The notes below the pieces were generated by a model. The model was given only the letters and a program-made list of their open reading frames with translations, ran no database searches and had not been told where the DNA came from. The position numbers and the translations under genes are program-made. A stretch of DNA of 64,000 bases, from the NCBI GenBank assembly GCA_037178855.1, contig JASJZC010000004.1, positions 1,612,001 through 1,676,000 of the forward strand, given 5' to 3'. Shown here piece by piece: positions 37,727-49,615 of the stretch; position 1 is the stretch's first letter, and each line of letters begins with the position of its first letter. This stretch comes from Oscheius sp. JU75. Taxonomy: Eukaryota > Nematoda > Chromadorea > Rhabditida > Rhabditidae.

Positions 37727-39240
37727 ATGTCGATGAGCAAGATTGGGGGAACCGCCCGTCGGTTGCTCGCTGGGGCCAACCGGCTGGCACCGTCTGTCCT
37801 TCAGATCCAACAGGACAGAACCATCGTGCATAAAAGCCTTCTAAGGTGTGTTTATTGCTAATAACGAACACTAAAATTCCGATTCAGATTGCCCGAAAAT
37901 TATCCGGAGCCATGGGACTACAAGCACAAGGGGTATAACTTCATCAATGCCATTAGCGACCGTACTCAGGATCGATTCCATCAAAACTCGAAACTTATTG
38001 TCATTGAAGGAAATGCTGGATCTGGAAAGGTGCATTTACTTTAGTACCGTAACTTACGCAGTTTTTCAGAGTACTTTGGCAAGGGAACTGTCTGAGCAGC
38101 TCGGATTCCATCACATGCCCGAGTTCAAGATGGACGACATCCTCGTCGACCGCTACGGGAACGATCTGAGGAACTTCTATCATCTGTTCCCCGAGAGATA
38201 TCGTATGCCGGACATCGACATGTTCTACAAGAATCCGATGGGAGATCTTTCGGCTGCCATGCAGGACAGAATCTTCCAATGTCGATTCGAGCAGTATCTC
38301 AATGCTCTTGCTCACATTCTGAACACGGGTCAAGGAGTCGTTCTCGAGCGGTCGCCTCATTCCGATTTCGTCTTCGCTAACGCCATGAGGGCTATGAACT
38401 ACATTGGACACAACTGTTGGTGCCTTTCTCTCTTTTCTATGTATATGTTTTCCAGATTTCAAGCACTACTACTACGTACGAAAGAATGCTCTTCCTCAGC
38501 TTCACTTCTGGCCCCATTTGGTTATCTACCTCGATACGCCTGTCGCCAAATGTCTAGAGAACATCAAGCGTCGTGGAAATGTACCTGTTCTGGGCTATCT
38601 ATATTCATTTTGTTCTTCAGGTCAATGAGATTTCCTCTGTCAATGAGACGTATCTAAAGACTATGGAAGAGTCGTACAAGGATGCCCTGAAAGAGTTCAG
38701 AAGACACTCTAAGATCCTTGTCTACGACTGGGCCACTCCCGGAGACACGGATCGCGTCGTTGAAGACATTGAGCGTGTCGATTTGGACTTCTTCGAATGG
38801 CACAGCGGAGATGTCCTCGAGGAATGGTACACCATCGTCGATGAGGTTGGATGGAACGGATGGCGTCAACAGTATGTTTCTTTTTTGAGCTAAATATAGT
38901 TTATTCTAGTGTGACAAACAAGCACGATGCTCGTCGTCTGGCATTCGATGGAATTCCTACTCACGAGGTCGGAGAGCTCTACACGAATCCCCGTGATACC
39001 GGTCATTTCCTGCACGTAATGCGCAAAGAGGTCTTGAAGTCTCCCTACGGTTACGGCTATATCGCGAAGAAGGGCGATGGGATGGGCGGAATGATGAACT
39101 GGAGGACTGCTCACCATCTGCCGGAGCCTTGGTACGAGTACTACCACAAAGAAGCCTACTACGACGATCTGACGAGCCACGAGACGTCTCTCGACTTTGA
39201 CAGCACATCCTATGACCCTGATTATATTCATCATCATTAG
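37727..39240 (+). CDS. NDUFA10: mitochondrial complex I subunit NDUFA10 (42 kDa)
   Basis: An accessory subunit of NADH:ubiquinone oxidoreductase derived from the deoxynucleoside kinase family. The N terminus is a mitochondrial presequence (MSMSKIGGTARRLLAGANRL). The kinase-like fold has the P-loop EGNAGSGKSTLARELSEQLG, then FKMDDILVDRYGNDLRNFYH, VLERSPHSDFVFANAMRAMN, VIYLDTPVAKCLENIKRRGN, and ILVYDWATPGDTDRVVEDIE. The C-terminal part ends in an acidic and His-rich stretch (DPDYIHHH). All exons join across 33-45 nt introns. The ATG is 209 nt after the U1-70K stop on the same strand, compatible with an operon, although no clean acceptor directly precedes it. Known as nuo-4 in C. elegans. Confidence 0.92.
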
Positions 39241-40633
39241 GAAACAGATTGTTCCCATGTAGACCTATAGTTTCGTGTACAGTTGTTTGCTCTTCTTTTC
39301 GAAGTCTAAGAAAGTAAATTAAAGTGGAGTCCGGTTTAACTAAATCCCACTCTCGGCAATGCTGAATGATGTCATTAGGACACGTTTGTCGGCCATGATC
39401 ATTGGCCATTGGATCCGAAACAAACAGGTGTTCACTTTGTAGTTTGAAGCAGTTCTTTTTCACTCACACATACTTCTGCTTTCTGTCAACCGTCGCTTCC
39501 TGTTGCCTTTGTTATAAGTTCATCAAAACAGCGACAACTTTGCAGACCATTTAATCGATTATTGGTGGGAGAAGAGCGCGACAGATTGACATACAAAGAT
39601 GGAAATAGTTTGTCGTGAGCGGAGTGTGCCAGACATGGTTTAGAGAGCATGAGTCTCATTGAGAGTGCTGAGAAAAAGACGATTAGAGGAGAGAACAGGA
39701 TGGGAAGTGAGAGTCAGCCGGCCTCTGGAGAACGAGGGGGTTTCCCTGAGACTCAGAGAAACGAGATGGACGAGAGACGCATCGGTCAATGGAGAGTAGA
39801 GGCCGAGGAGAGAGTGGGTGATGCGCGGAGAGCAGAGGGTAGTCTGGGCCCTCGGTTGCGAAGGAGTAGTGCCTTCAGCTGATACTCCTCAATGTCCTTT
39901 CTCCTATCTCTGACCTTCTCTCCTATTCCTCTGTAAGATCATCTTTTTGGCTACTAATCAGCAACAACTCACCTCACCACACGTTCCAGTTCTCGTAAAC
40001 ACCCTCTTTCCTGCCTCTCGATATTTGGATCTCAAAATTATGCATTCTACTATATTAGCAGCCAATTTCCGCTCTTCCTGATGCATAACATCCGTTTCCG
40101 GACACTTTCAAAAGTAATTGTTCGCTGGCATTTTGTGTCAACAGTGGCTGTCAGTTTTATTATTGAATTTTTCAAATTGTAGGGGAAGACAGAACCTTAG
40201 AAGTAGTTGCTTTGACCTACTTTTTCTAGGTCACGATTTTTGATCTTTTACATTTTGAGCTCATTTGTTTTCCACTCGAAAACACTCCTACAAACAGTTG
40301 TTTGTTCCCAGACTGTCCCAGGTCGTGGGAGTTCTTGACCACTTCCATAAGAGCCACTGTCCAGGCTTCTCTTGACCTCATTTGTAAGCAAAAGTTCTGT
40401 TGTTTCCTCTCAACTGATACCTTTATGACTATCTGTATTTGGGTCACACGTCTTCCAAACAAGATTCCGGTCGATCTCTGAGCTCTGGTATCGACTGCTG
40501 TTTACTTCATTCTCTCTCCCTCTCTCTTGACCAACAAGTCTCATAATCCTCACAAATTCTAATCTGTCTATGAGCTCATTGATTTCCAGAAAGAGCGAGA
40601 TCCTCGTTCGTGAATGCATCAAGCGGGAAGAAG
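39241..40633. other. upstream region of O-GlcNAc transferase
   Basis: About 1.4 kb. A purine-rich 77-codon plus-strand frame at 39649-39882 looks compositional, not coding. TTTCCAG at about 40586 may be a leader splice site for OGT. Confidence 0.45.
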
Positions 40634-43600
40634 ATGGATCCCGCCAAGCAACACTTTATCCTTCAACAGTACAATCCCGTGAGTTTCTAGCTCAAGCTGC
40701 CCTATGTGTGTCTGTCTGTCTGAAGCCCTAATTACCAATTTGTCAGTTACATTGTGACAGCAATTACTTTTTGCAAGTCAAGTCAGTTTGGGAGATGCGT
40801 CTCTGAAGAACATTGTCCCAGTCACGGTAGCTTGACTGGAACATCATCTACCTGTCACGAGACCCAATCAGCCAAACTTGTACTTCTTTAAACTCTGTAC
40901 TGAGAAAAGATTTAGCAAAGTACATAAGAAGATGCAATCTGTGTTATCGATGAACTTTGGGCAATTGGCAGATGGCTATTTATGTCGATGAGACGTCATT
41001 GTCGCTCGCTTCCGTTCCCATCGCCCAGAAATTGATAGCTCTCTTCTTGTGAATAGAGAGAGACCCGAAAACTGTCTCCAATGGTTTTTCGCTGTCACAT
41101 GAACCATCTTAAAATATAGTTCTTTCTAACTGATACGTAACTTCTTCAACCCAAAATATGTGGCTTCTCCCCCAAATCACGCAAACTTTCTTCAGCTAGT
41201 GGGTGTTACGGGAGAGCAGTTGGCTCCTGGAGCTGTTCCACAGCAACCAGTGTTGGCATCTGGAATCGTACCGTCTCTCCAGTCCCAGCAGATCAATCTT
41301 AACAACATGGTCGCTGCAATGAAGGTGAGTCTATTTCTGGAAAAAAAACTAACCGTAACCTTAGGCCCAAGTAGCTGGAGGATTCATGAAGGTAGCTGCA
41401 CCGACTGCTGTTCAACCCGTCGTATCGGCTGTTGGTAACGTCATAGACATTGCAGGTGAGCTTCGGCAAAAATTGATCACGTGGCGCAATGGCTAAGAGC
41501 GTTGTCTCTCGTGCAACGGCCAAGAGTTCGAGTCCTCCCTAACTACGTTGCCTCTGGTTCTTTATAGCCTTGGCAATGCTTACAGAGGAGGGAAAGCGGT
41601 GTACCATTCCATAGTCCTCGGCCAGTCTGTACTGGAAGAGATCTCCAAGTGTGGCTACAATTTACCCTTTTTGCAGGTTTGACCGAAGCAGCCCATCGAG
41701 AGTACCAGCAACAGGACTATGCTAGCGCCGAGAGACATTGCAATATGATCTACCAGGTACTGTTTCGAACCAAAAGAATCAAAGATACTGTTTAGATCGA
41801 TCCCCAGAACGTTAGTGTTCTCCTGCTTCTGTCTTCGATCCACTTCCAACTGAAGAATTTAGATCAGTCGAAGATGTTCTCGACCCTGGCTATCAAGGCG
41901 AACAAGACCTGTGCGGAAGCCTACAGTAATCTGGGCAATGTCTTCAAGGAGAGAAACGAGTTGGCCGAAGCTCTGGAGAACTACCGATATGCTGTCAAAC
42001 TGAAGCCGGACTTTATCGACGGCTATATCAATCTGGCTGCTGCTCTTGTAGCTGCTGGCGACCTGGAACAGGCCGTCTCGGCTTATCTCAGTGCTCTCCA
42101 CTACAACCCCGATCTGTACTGTGTTCGAAGCGATTTAGGCAACTTACTGAAGGCGATGGGTCGTCTGGAAGAGGCCAAGGTTTGCTACTTAAAAGCCATC
42201 GAGACGCAGCCACACTTTGCCGTCGCTTGGTCCAATCTGGGCTGTGTGTTCAACACTCAAGGAGAGTTATGGCTCGCGATTCATCACTTCGAGAAGGCTG
42301 TCCAACTCGACCCCAACTTCATCGATGCTTACATCAATCTAGGAAACGTTTTGAAAGAAGCCAGGATCTTTGACCGAGCTGTGGCTGCCTATCTACGAGC
42401 ACTCAATTTGGCTCCGAACCATGCTGTCGTCCACGGAAATCTAGCCTGCGTCTACTACGAACAGGGTCTCATTGACCTTGCTATCGATACCTACAGACGA
42501 GCCATCGAACTTCAGCCCAACTTCCCTGACGCCTACTGTAACCTGGCCAATGCTTTGAAAGAGAAGGGACAAGTGGCAGAGGCCGAGGCTGCCTACATGA
42601 CGGCCCTTCAGGTGGGTCGAGAGTCCGAATTGTGAAAGCTTGGATTGTTTAGCTGTGTCCGACTCATGCTGACTCACAGAACAATCTGGCCAATATCAAA
42701 AGGGAGCAGGGCAAGATTGAGGAAGCAACGAGGCTCTACTTGAAAGCACTGGAAGTAAAAAGATAAACATACTCACTTCAATCATTGATTCAGATCTATC
42801 CGGAGTTTGCCGCTGCCCATAGCAATCTGGCCTCAATTCTACAGCAACAGTGTAAGCTCCAGGAAGCTATTCTGCACTACAAGGAGGCGATTCGGATAGC
42901 ACCGACCTTTGCCGACGCTTACTCGAATATGGGAAACACGCTGAAGGAACTGGGGGATGTTCAGAACGCGATGCAGTGCTACACTAGAGCTATCCAGATC
43001 AATCCCGCCTTTGCCGATGCTCATAGTAATCTGGCCAGCATTCACAAGGTACTGGCTCTTGTATTCAATTATTAAAATTCCACTTTAGGACGCCGGCAAC
43101 ATTCCGGATGCGATCCAGTCCTACTCGACAGCCCTGAAACTGAAGCCCGACTTCCCAGACGCCTTCTGCAATCTGGCTCATTGTCTGCAGATCATCTGTG
43201 ACTGGACTGACTACGAGAATCGGATGAAGAGACTCGTGGCCATTGTGGACGACCAACTCTCGAAGAAACGTCTGCCCTCTGTCCATCCACATCACTCGAT
43301 GTTGTATCCGCTCAAACACGAGACCAGACTGGCGATTGCTGCCAAACACGCTCAGCTCTGTAGTGAGAAAGTGGCCATGCTCGGACACCCGGCCTTTTCC
43401 TATCCGGACAGAAGATGTCTGAGTCAGCCGAACAGACGTCTTCGAATCGGTTACGTCTCTTCCGACTTTGGAAATCATCCGACTAGTCATTTGATGCAGT
43501 CTATCCCTGGAATGCACGACAGGAACAGTGTCGAAGTCTTCTGCTACGCCATCTCTGCCAACGACGGTACAAACTTCCGACAGAAGCTGATGAACGAGGC

Positions 43601-45500
43601 TGAGCACTTCGTCGATCTCTCTCTGATTACCTGCAATGGAAAGGCAGCTGACCGAATCAATGCGGACGGAATCAACATTCTGATCAATATGAACGGATAC
43701 ACCAAAGGAGCTAGGAACGAAATCTTCGCTCTCCGGCCAGCTCCCATTCAAGTAATGTGGCTCGGATATCCAGGCACATCGGGAGCCAACTTCATGGATT
43801 ATATCATCACCGACGCCGTCACTTCTCCTCTCCGATTGGCTCATGCTTACACAGAGAAATTGGCATACATGCCTCACACTTTTTTCATCGGAGACCATGC
43901 CCAGATGATGAAGCATCTGACGGAGAGAGTCATCTTGAAGGACAAGTTGGCCACGAGCGAAAAAGACACAGTGGCTGTGGTCAACGCCACCAACTTGGAG
44001 CCTCTTCTGAGCAAACCCGAGGTCAATGTCAAGCCTTTTGTTCGAGAGGCTGAAGTCGTCTGTGGGCCGACTAAGGAGAAGGTCCGACACGAGGTAGTCG
44101 TGCCAATTGTGGAAGTCCCGACGACGGAACCACTAAAGCAGATGATTGGAAATGGAATGATTGCTACGAGTGTTGTCGAAGGAGTTCATGTTTTGAATGG
44201 TCTGACACAGACCCACCCCAAGGCAGCTACTGGGGAAGAAGTCCCACAGAGCATGGTTCTGACCAGTCGACAACAGTACAACCTGCCCGAAGATGCCATC
44301 GTCTACTGCAACTTCAACCAGCTGTACAAAATTGATCCACCCACATTGGACATGTGGATTGACATCCTGAGACAGGTTCCGAAGAGTGTCATGTGGCTGT
44401 TGAGGTTCCCTCTTCACGGTGAGCCTCATGTTCATCGATACTGTGCCGAGAGAGGCATCGACTCCAAACGGATCATCTTCAGCAACGTGGCTGCCAAGGT
44501 AGGTAGAAGTTGAGCATGAAAATATTTGCACTTTTGGTCGCCAAAATTTTTCTGTATGAGCAATTGAGACGATCAAAAAAAGGAATTGAAGTGAATCATT
44601 CGGGCTATCATTCCTAAAACCAGCTTCCTAGCTTACGTTCACAAAAATGGCAGCTCCTTTTCTTGCCAGCTTTGGTCAGTGCCAGCAGACCGTTCCTTGA
44701 CCCCTTATCCTATCCTACCTTTACAATTTGCATGAGGCGTCTGTCTGCGACACCTTTTTACTCTAATTTGGGATAACACTTGACAATGTTTGTGGCCTTT
44801 TCTGTAAAGTATTATCCTAGATTAGAGCCTCAAAAAATATTTTTTTTGCTGCGTGTGCTGCCATTTTTTTTGAACGTAGGTTAAGAAGCTGACTTCTATG
44901 GGAAAGATAGTCCGAATGATTTACTTTTTCTGTTCGTCTCAATTGTTCATCCAGAAAAATTTTGGCGACCAAAAGTGCAAATACTTTGTTGTGATCTGTA
45001 ACAAACTTGCAGGAAGAACACGTGAGACGAGGACAACTGGCTGATGTCTGTTTGGATACTCCTTTGTGCAATGGTCACACGACGGGAATGGACATTCTGT
45101 GGACAGGAACTCCGATGATCACTCTGCCTTTGGAATCATTGGCCTCCCGAGTCGCCTCTTCCCAACTGATCGCCCTCGGAGTACCGGAGCTAGTAGCCTC
45201 GGATCGACAAGAATACGTCAACATTGCCGTCAATTTAGGACTAGACAAGAATTAGTGTGTTCTGATTTCCTACCAATCAAAAAATGCTTTTAGCCTGTCA
45301 TCCATCCGAGCCAAGGTGTGGAAAGCGCGGACAACTTCGACTCTCTTCAGTGTCAAGCAGTACTGTAGCGACATTGAGGTTCTTCTCTACAAGGTATCTA
45401 ACTGTTTCCCTCCCTCAAGTCCACAATTCAGATGTGGAAGAGATATGAAGAGAACCAGCCGGTCGACCATATCGTCTCGGGTGCGCAGTGCGACTTTTAG
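40634..45500 (+). CDS. ogt-1: O-linked N-acetylglucosamine transferase
   Basis: Transfers GlcNAc from UDP-GlcNAc to Ser/Thr of nuclear and cytosolic proteins. The N terminus ([15 protein letters not shown]) is followed by a Gln-rich linker. Then come about twelve TPR repeats, nearly identical to human OGT, e.g. [20 protein letters not shown]. The catalytic half has [30 protein letters not shown] (catalytic His region), [53 protein letters not shown], and [15 protein letters not shown] (UDP site). The product ends [11 protein letters not shown]. All key residues look present. The intervening domain between the catalytic lobes diverges strongly from vertebrates. Three long introns stand out: 40679-41195 (dispersed repeat), 41456-41676 (tRNA-like) and 44499-45012 (inverted-repeat element). 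Confidence 0.95.
40774..40880 (+). repeat. dispersed repeat, copy A (OGT intron 1)
   Basis: About 107 nt resembling 54804-54909; shared words include TTTGGGAGA, CGGTAGC, GACTGGA, CATCTRCCTGTCA and ATCAGCCAAACTTG. Same orientation in both copies. Confidence 0.6.
41475..41545 (+). tRNA. degenerate tRNA-like sequence in OGT intron
   Basis: The A box TGGCGCAATGGCTAAGAGC and the B box GTTCGAGTCC are well formed. The anticodon stem GTTGT/GCAAC closes a 7-nt loop, but the T stem and acceptor stem do not pair. It is likely a tRNA pseudogene or SINE head. Confidence 0.35.
44525..44981. mobile_element. 457-bp inverted-repeat element with TA duplication in an OGT intron
   Basis: The termini TTTGCACTTTTGGTCGCCAA and its reverse complement are both flanked by TA (44523-44524 and 44982-44983). 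The arms run about 120 nt inward with roughly 80-90 percent match. No transposase frame is inside. Size, terminal repeats and TA target site fit a non-autonomous Tc1/mariner-type element. Without it the host intron would be about 55 nt, like its neighbours. Confidence 0.75.
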
Positions 45501-45838
45501 AGCTTCTCATCAATTTCCTAGGTTGATGTTGCCTTTTTCCTCAGGGCGTTCTATCAGTGCGATAGAGCACCTCTTCCAATTGGTGAATTCCATGGTCTCG
45601 GTGAAGAAAAACAGTTGAAGCGCACTTATAAACACTGTACATTTCCCTCTTTTCGTGGGCCCCTTCTTTACACAAACTTTTACTCCCTCTCATTCTATGT
45701 CGTTTTGATAAACCGTATGATCCTGATTTAAGCTGTCCGCGATTGCTATAAGACATGATTTCTTTATATTTACATCTGAACACATATGAGAATACCTGCT
45801 GCATAAATCGTCAACCATGTGAAAGAGTAGAATACATC
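45501..45838. other. convergent 3' region between OGT and CLCC1-like gene
   Basis: No gene seen; both genes end towards it. Confidence 0.5.
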
Positions 45839-47727
45839 CTATAAATCACCATCGTCGCGTCCTCTACTAAGACTCCGTCTTCTTTCATTCTCTGAGGATT
45901 CGAAGGATGGAGCGCTTTCTATATCAGACTCTTCTTTCGTCTTTAACGCTATCTTTTCTCGTCTTTTTCGTTCCTGCAGCCGTTTTTTTCGTTCCTGCAA
46001 CAGTTTTTATTTGTTTCTGCAGCCGTCGTATCCTTACCGGCGTTCGCTGTGTTACATTGTGAAACGGGACATCGTCCCTGTCTCCAATAGCTGGTACGTG
46101 CTCTGAAGAGAAGTATGGGGAAAATCAAATAAATTCCAACCTTGGACTATGGCCGGCAGTCTTGGGTTTTGGTCTGAAAGTCCTTGTACCACTGTACTGC
46201 ATATATTTCCTAACAGGGTTATCACTGAAAACCAAGTTTTAGTAGATAAAGAAGGCCACATACTTAAAGGTTCGATAGTGAAGAGTGGAGTGCTGATTCT
46301 GACAAACAGGAAGATCTTAACTATTTTGTGAAACACTTGGTTATACATCGGCAGGCACTACGCTTCATTCAAATTTTTCACGCGCAATTTCGTTCTTTGG
46401 CGCAAATTTAATTTTTTTTCAGTTTTGTCGCTCATTTCTGCTATTTATTTCAGTATTTGTCTCTTTTTAACATTCTATTGTCCTCACTAAATGCTGTGTT
46501 ATGTATCTAAAAAGGTAAATGTAATAGTTTTTTGGCGCGGATTCAATTTTTCATTATTTCACAAACTTTTCTGACTTTGTTGCTCATTTCTGCTATTTTT
46601 CCGTAAAACATGTTAACCCGTTGAAAAAAAAATTTGGATGAAGCGTGGTGCATGCCGAAGTATTACCAATCATCTCTAAAAAAAAAAGAAACTAACCATT
46701 GATGCGAAAACGAGGAGAAGCATGTGGAAGGGAATTCCGTCACATAGACCCTTGTAAAATTTGTTGAGATGTGGACCAAGAGAGGACAGCCAGCCAAAGA
46801 GACCGTTTGAAAGAACGTCGGAAAAGACGTTTAATAGGGAAATTTCGGAAACGATCGATACCGTTTGGGACTGAAAGCACATTTGAAGAATAAAACACTG
46901 AAGCATACCTCGACAAATTTGAGACAGGGAGATTTGTGTTTGAATGAAACCAGACCGGTCAGCAAGTCGAGTCCTTGCTCTATTAGACCTGCTGGAGCAC
47001 AGGCATCTCCTCTCATCTCTGTAGCAGCTGCAAGACGAGCTGCTAACTTTTCCTAAACTAAGTCTGAGAAAAGAAAGTGGGAAAACATTCTTGATACATC
47101 CGATTATATGTCGTAACCATCGAGAGCAGAATCACAATTGTAAGAACAGATAGCCAAAAAGAACGGGTGCTCATCAGACTTCGGAGGACGAAAAATGCTG
47201 CTGAGGGAAGAATGACCATGTTGCCCATGACAATCCATGGCCAGAGAAATGTAAAAACGGAGTCCAACACAGTCGTACTGTCTTCCGGGAGCTGGAAACA
47301 TTGGTACACGAAGAAAGACAAAACAGCGTCTACCACTTCCACCATGTTGTGTAATGCACTGCGAACCAGCTCCCTTTTTGAAATGTCGTCCCTTTCTGAG
47401 TCCAAATAGTCGGAAATGATGGCCATGTTGTACGAGGATAATGACAGTCTGGAATGTACCCAATTTGAAAAAAAGAAATAATAAAACAAACTTCGCTGTT
47501 CTAGTGAAGAAGGCCTTCTGTGAAGGATCGACATTTATGCGTTGGAATACTCGGCGTAAAATGAGTCGAAGAGAAGGATCCTCGGCATAATGTGAGACAT
47601 GGCATGTCTCACTGACTCCAGCTGCGGACAACATTGATTTTGAGGATGGATCATTAGGATCGACCCAATCTTCTTCTTGTTGGCGAGATAGTGGGAAAAT
47701 AACTGCAACAATCAGCAGTATTCTCAT
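45839..47727 (-). CDS. CLCC1-like ER chloride channel / membrane protein
   Basis: CLCC1 is an ER anion channel. The protein starts with a signal peptide, then DWVDPNDPSS, which matches the conserved DWIDPTD of CLCC1 after its signal. There follow VFQRINVDPSQ, YLDSERDDISKRELVRSALH, a hydrophobic segment (TFLWPWIVMGNMVILPSAAF), a second (RSFWLSVLTIVILLS), then LAARLAAATEMRGDACAPAG with a conserved Cys, and a last membrane segment (GIPFHMLLLVFASM). I join this across a 380-nt intron (46316-46695) to IFLFVRIS and a charged tail ending SLSRGRDDGDL. The phases agree, but the join is inference. The intron near 47060 has no well-phased canonical donor except an earlier one at ATG-GTTACG. The 46346-46660 element sits in the long intron. 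Confidence 0.65.
46346..46660. mobile_element. 315-bp Tc1/mariner-type MITE in a CLCC1-like intron
   Basis: Terminal inverted repeats of about 33 nt (core TCGGCAKGCACYACGCTTCA then TYCAAATTTTT) at 46346-46379 and 46628-46660 are flanked by TA on both sides (46344-46345 and 46661-46662). Inside are two direct repeats of about 60 nt (46395-46455 and 46530-46600; core GCTCATTTCTGCTATTT). Removing the element and one TA leaves a 63-nt intron. Confidence 0.75.
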
Positions 47728-48421
47728 CTTAAATCAGAGAATCATCATCTTCGGTACATTTGTGCAGTTATATAGAGCGAAAAGAGGCTGCAGACTATAA
47801 ATTGTGACAAAAGAAAGTAGTAAACAACAACAGGTGAGAAAAGTTCATTCAAACTATTGTTGAAGCTATTGATACGCATTTGCGTACGACTTCATGTGAG
47901 AAGAAGGGAGTGAGTTGACCAGACTAACAGAAACCTTCTGTGACAGCTTAGGGATCCTTATGCTCACGAGGCTGTAACCTCTGGATCCCCCGTAAATCAC
48001 AATCAGCTGACTGACATTTTCTCGACCACCTCTTCCCTGACGTAAAAGCTATTATTCAGCGGATATTGTTAATCTGCGCCACTTGATCAAGTGGTCAGAA
48101 GTCTATTAAGGCATCAATAAATAAAAACTCGGATCCGAGGTAATTGCAAAGACTATTCTGGTCTCTCAATGCAATCGTCGCCAGTCTATCTCATTGTTCG
48201 ACTTCGAAAAAAGGCATGGATGTTCTCAATTGGTACTGATTCATGACTCAAACCTATCCCGTGATCCTTTTTTATCCGTGACACCTGTCTTAGCAGCAGA
48301 AACGAATTAGTCGCGTTCTTTCAGTTTGTAGCCGTTTGGAATACTGACATCTGTGTTACATTCAAGTAATTTCCTCTCATAAAGTTCTCTTGGCTCTCAT
48401 TCTCTCTATATCTTCTAGAAG
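47728..48421. other. divergent region between CLCC1-like and first Sre gene
   Basis: About 690 bp, no gene recognised. Confidence 0.5.
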
Positions 48422-49613
48422 ATGTTGAATGAGACGGAAGAGGAAGCAATCTTCCTAAATCGGGCCCATCCATCAATGGTTAGGATAAATACCATCGCCT
48501 ATATTCTGGAACTGATCTATTACTCCTTCGCGCTCGTCTTCGTCCCATCCTACATCATCCTCTCTCACTTTGCCAGAAGATTCCATCCTCTGTTAAGGTG
48601 TTTGAACCATTCAGGAAAATCTAATTCTCTATCCAGAATCCAACTCCGTCTTTTCCTTATCGAAGTGATGATCCTTGTCACCGCCAGATGGATTGGAGTA
48701 ATTCTTAGACTTGTGGAAGGAGGTACCCATTCTCTAGTATCGATAAGCAGAGTTTCAGCTTCGATCGAACTTCCTTCTGGATTGAGAATTTTCCGTGATC
48801 TCTTGAGTGTACTCACATTGACGTGTGTGAATGATGTCGACATGACTGTTTTTCTCATAGCGATGGAACGTCTTCTGGCCACTCTTCGGGTGAAAACTTA
48901 CGAGAATGAGTACCATCATCCTATCTACCGTGTCCTTCTCTGTGTTTACATGGTAAGTATTAAACTCTAGATCTTTAGAACTGCCTAGCTCGTGCCACCG
49001 AACATTGTAGCTGTTTTGCTCTATCTTCTGGTTGATAGTAATAATCCCAATCCGAAAGCATTGGAAAACCTCAGTATTTGGAACTACGTGACCACTGGAA
49101 CTTACGTTCTCGGGCTATTGGTAGACTTGGTTTCCTAAGGACTATTAACAAGGGTTTAGGCAATGGAACTGAGCAGGTATGTGTCTCAAAGGCAACTGAA
49201 CAGTCAGGACAGGCAACTTTCAACGAGTTTTCAATGCAACGAGAATATAATGGTTTGCGTTCACAAAAGTGAGTAACAGGCAGTTCAGGTGGTCCGAATG
49301 TTCAGACCCATATTTATCATTCTCTTTCTTACTCGACTGGTACAGTTTTTTACTAAGTCCTACATGTTTTTCGTCCAATACAGTCAAGGAGCTATTGCGA
49401 TCAGAATTGTGACTCATCTCTACAACCAGGTATTGAGCTTTTACAAATACTCTCATGTCGCAGAGCGTGGGAATATGCTTCGTTCTCGTTCCTCTAACTC
49501 TTCTGAAGTTCCACAACAATCTGACAAGGTTCACTCGGCAGTCAGCCGTCATTAATCGCGTCGACGGCGACGTATATTTCCAGTCTCTGATGCAGAAATG
49601 GCAGACTCAATAA
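48422..49613 (+). CDS. Sre-family seven-transmembrane receptor (first of a convergent pair)
   Basis: Sre receptors are a nematode chemoreceptor family, mostly in sensory neurons. Exons join in frame from MLNETEEEAIFLNRAHPSMV through several hydrophobic helices (ELIYYSFALVFVPSYIILS, LFLIEVMILVTARWIGVIL, and NIVAVLLYLLV). VFLIAMERLLATLRVKTYEN is the family E-R motif region after TM3. LSTSFQCNENIMVVRMFRPI is the family L-S-x-R/S-Y/F-Q-x2-E-N block. The product ends GDVYFQSLMQKWQTQ, typical of the family. Introns are about 27-36 nt. CTTCTAG lies 3 nt before the ATG. The stop codon at 49611-49613 is 2 nt from the stop of the opposite-strand paralogue. Confidence 0.85.
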
Positions 49614-49615
49614 AT

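Noticed and set aside
39649-39882. 77-codon frame in purine-rich DNA (MSLIESAEKKTIRGEN...)
   Set aside because: Explained by GA-rich composition; no homology recognised.
43065-44090. 341-codon antisense frame across OGT
   Set aside because: Shadow of the highly conserved OGT coding strand; no independent evidence.
46052-46348. Separate small gene starting at an ATG at 46348
   Set aside because: The exon reads better as the 3' part of the CLCC1-like gene, and the ATG lies at the end of a MITE.
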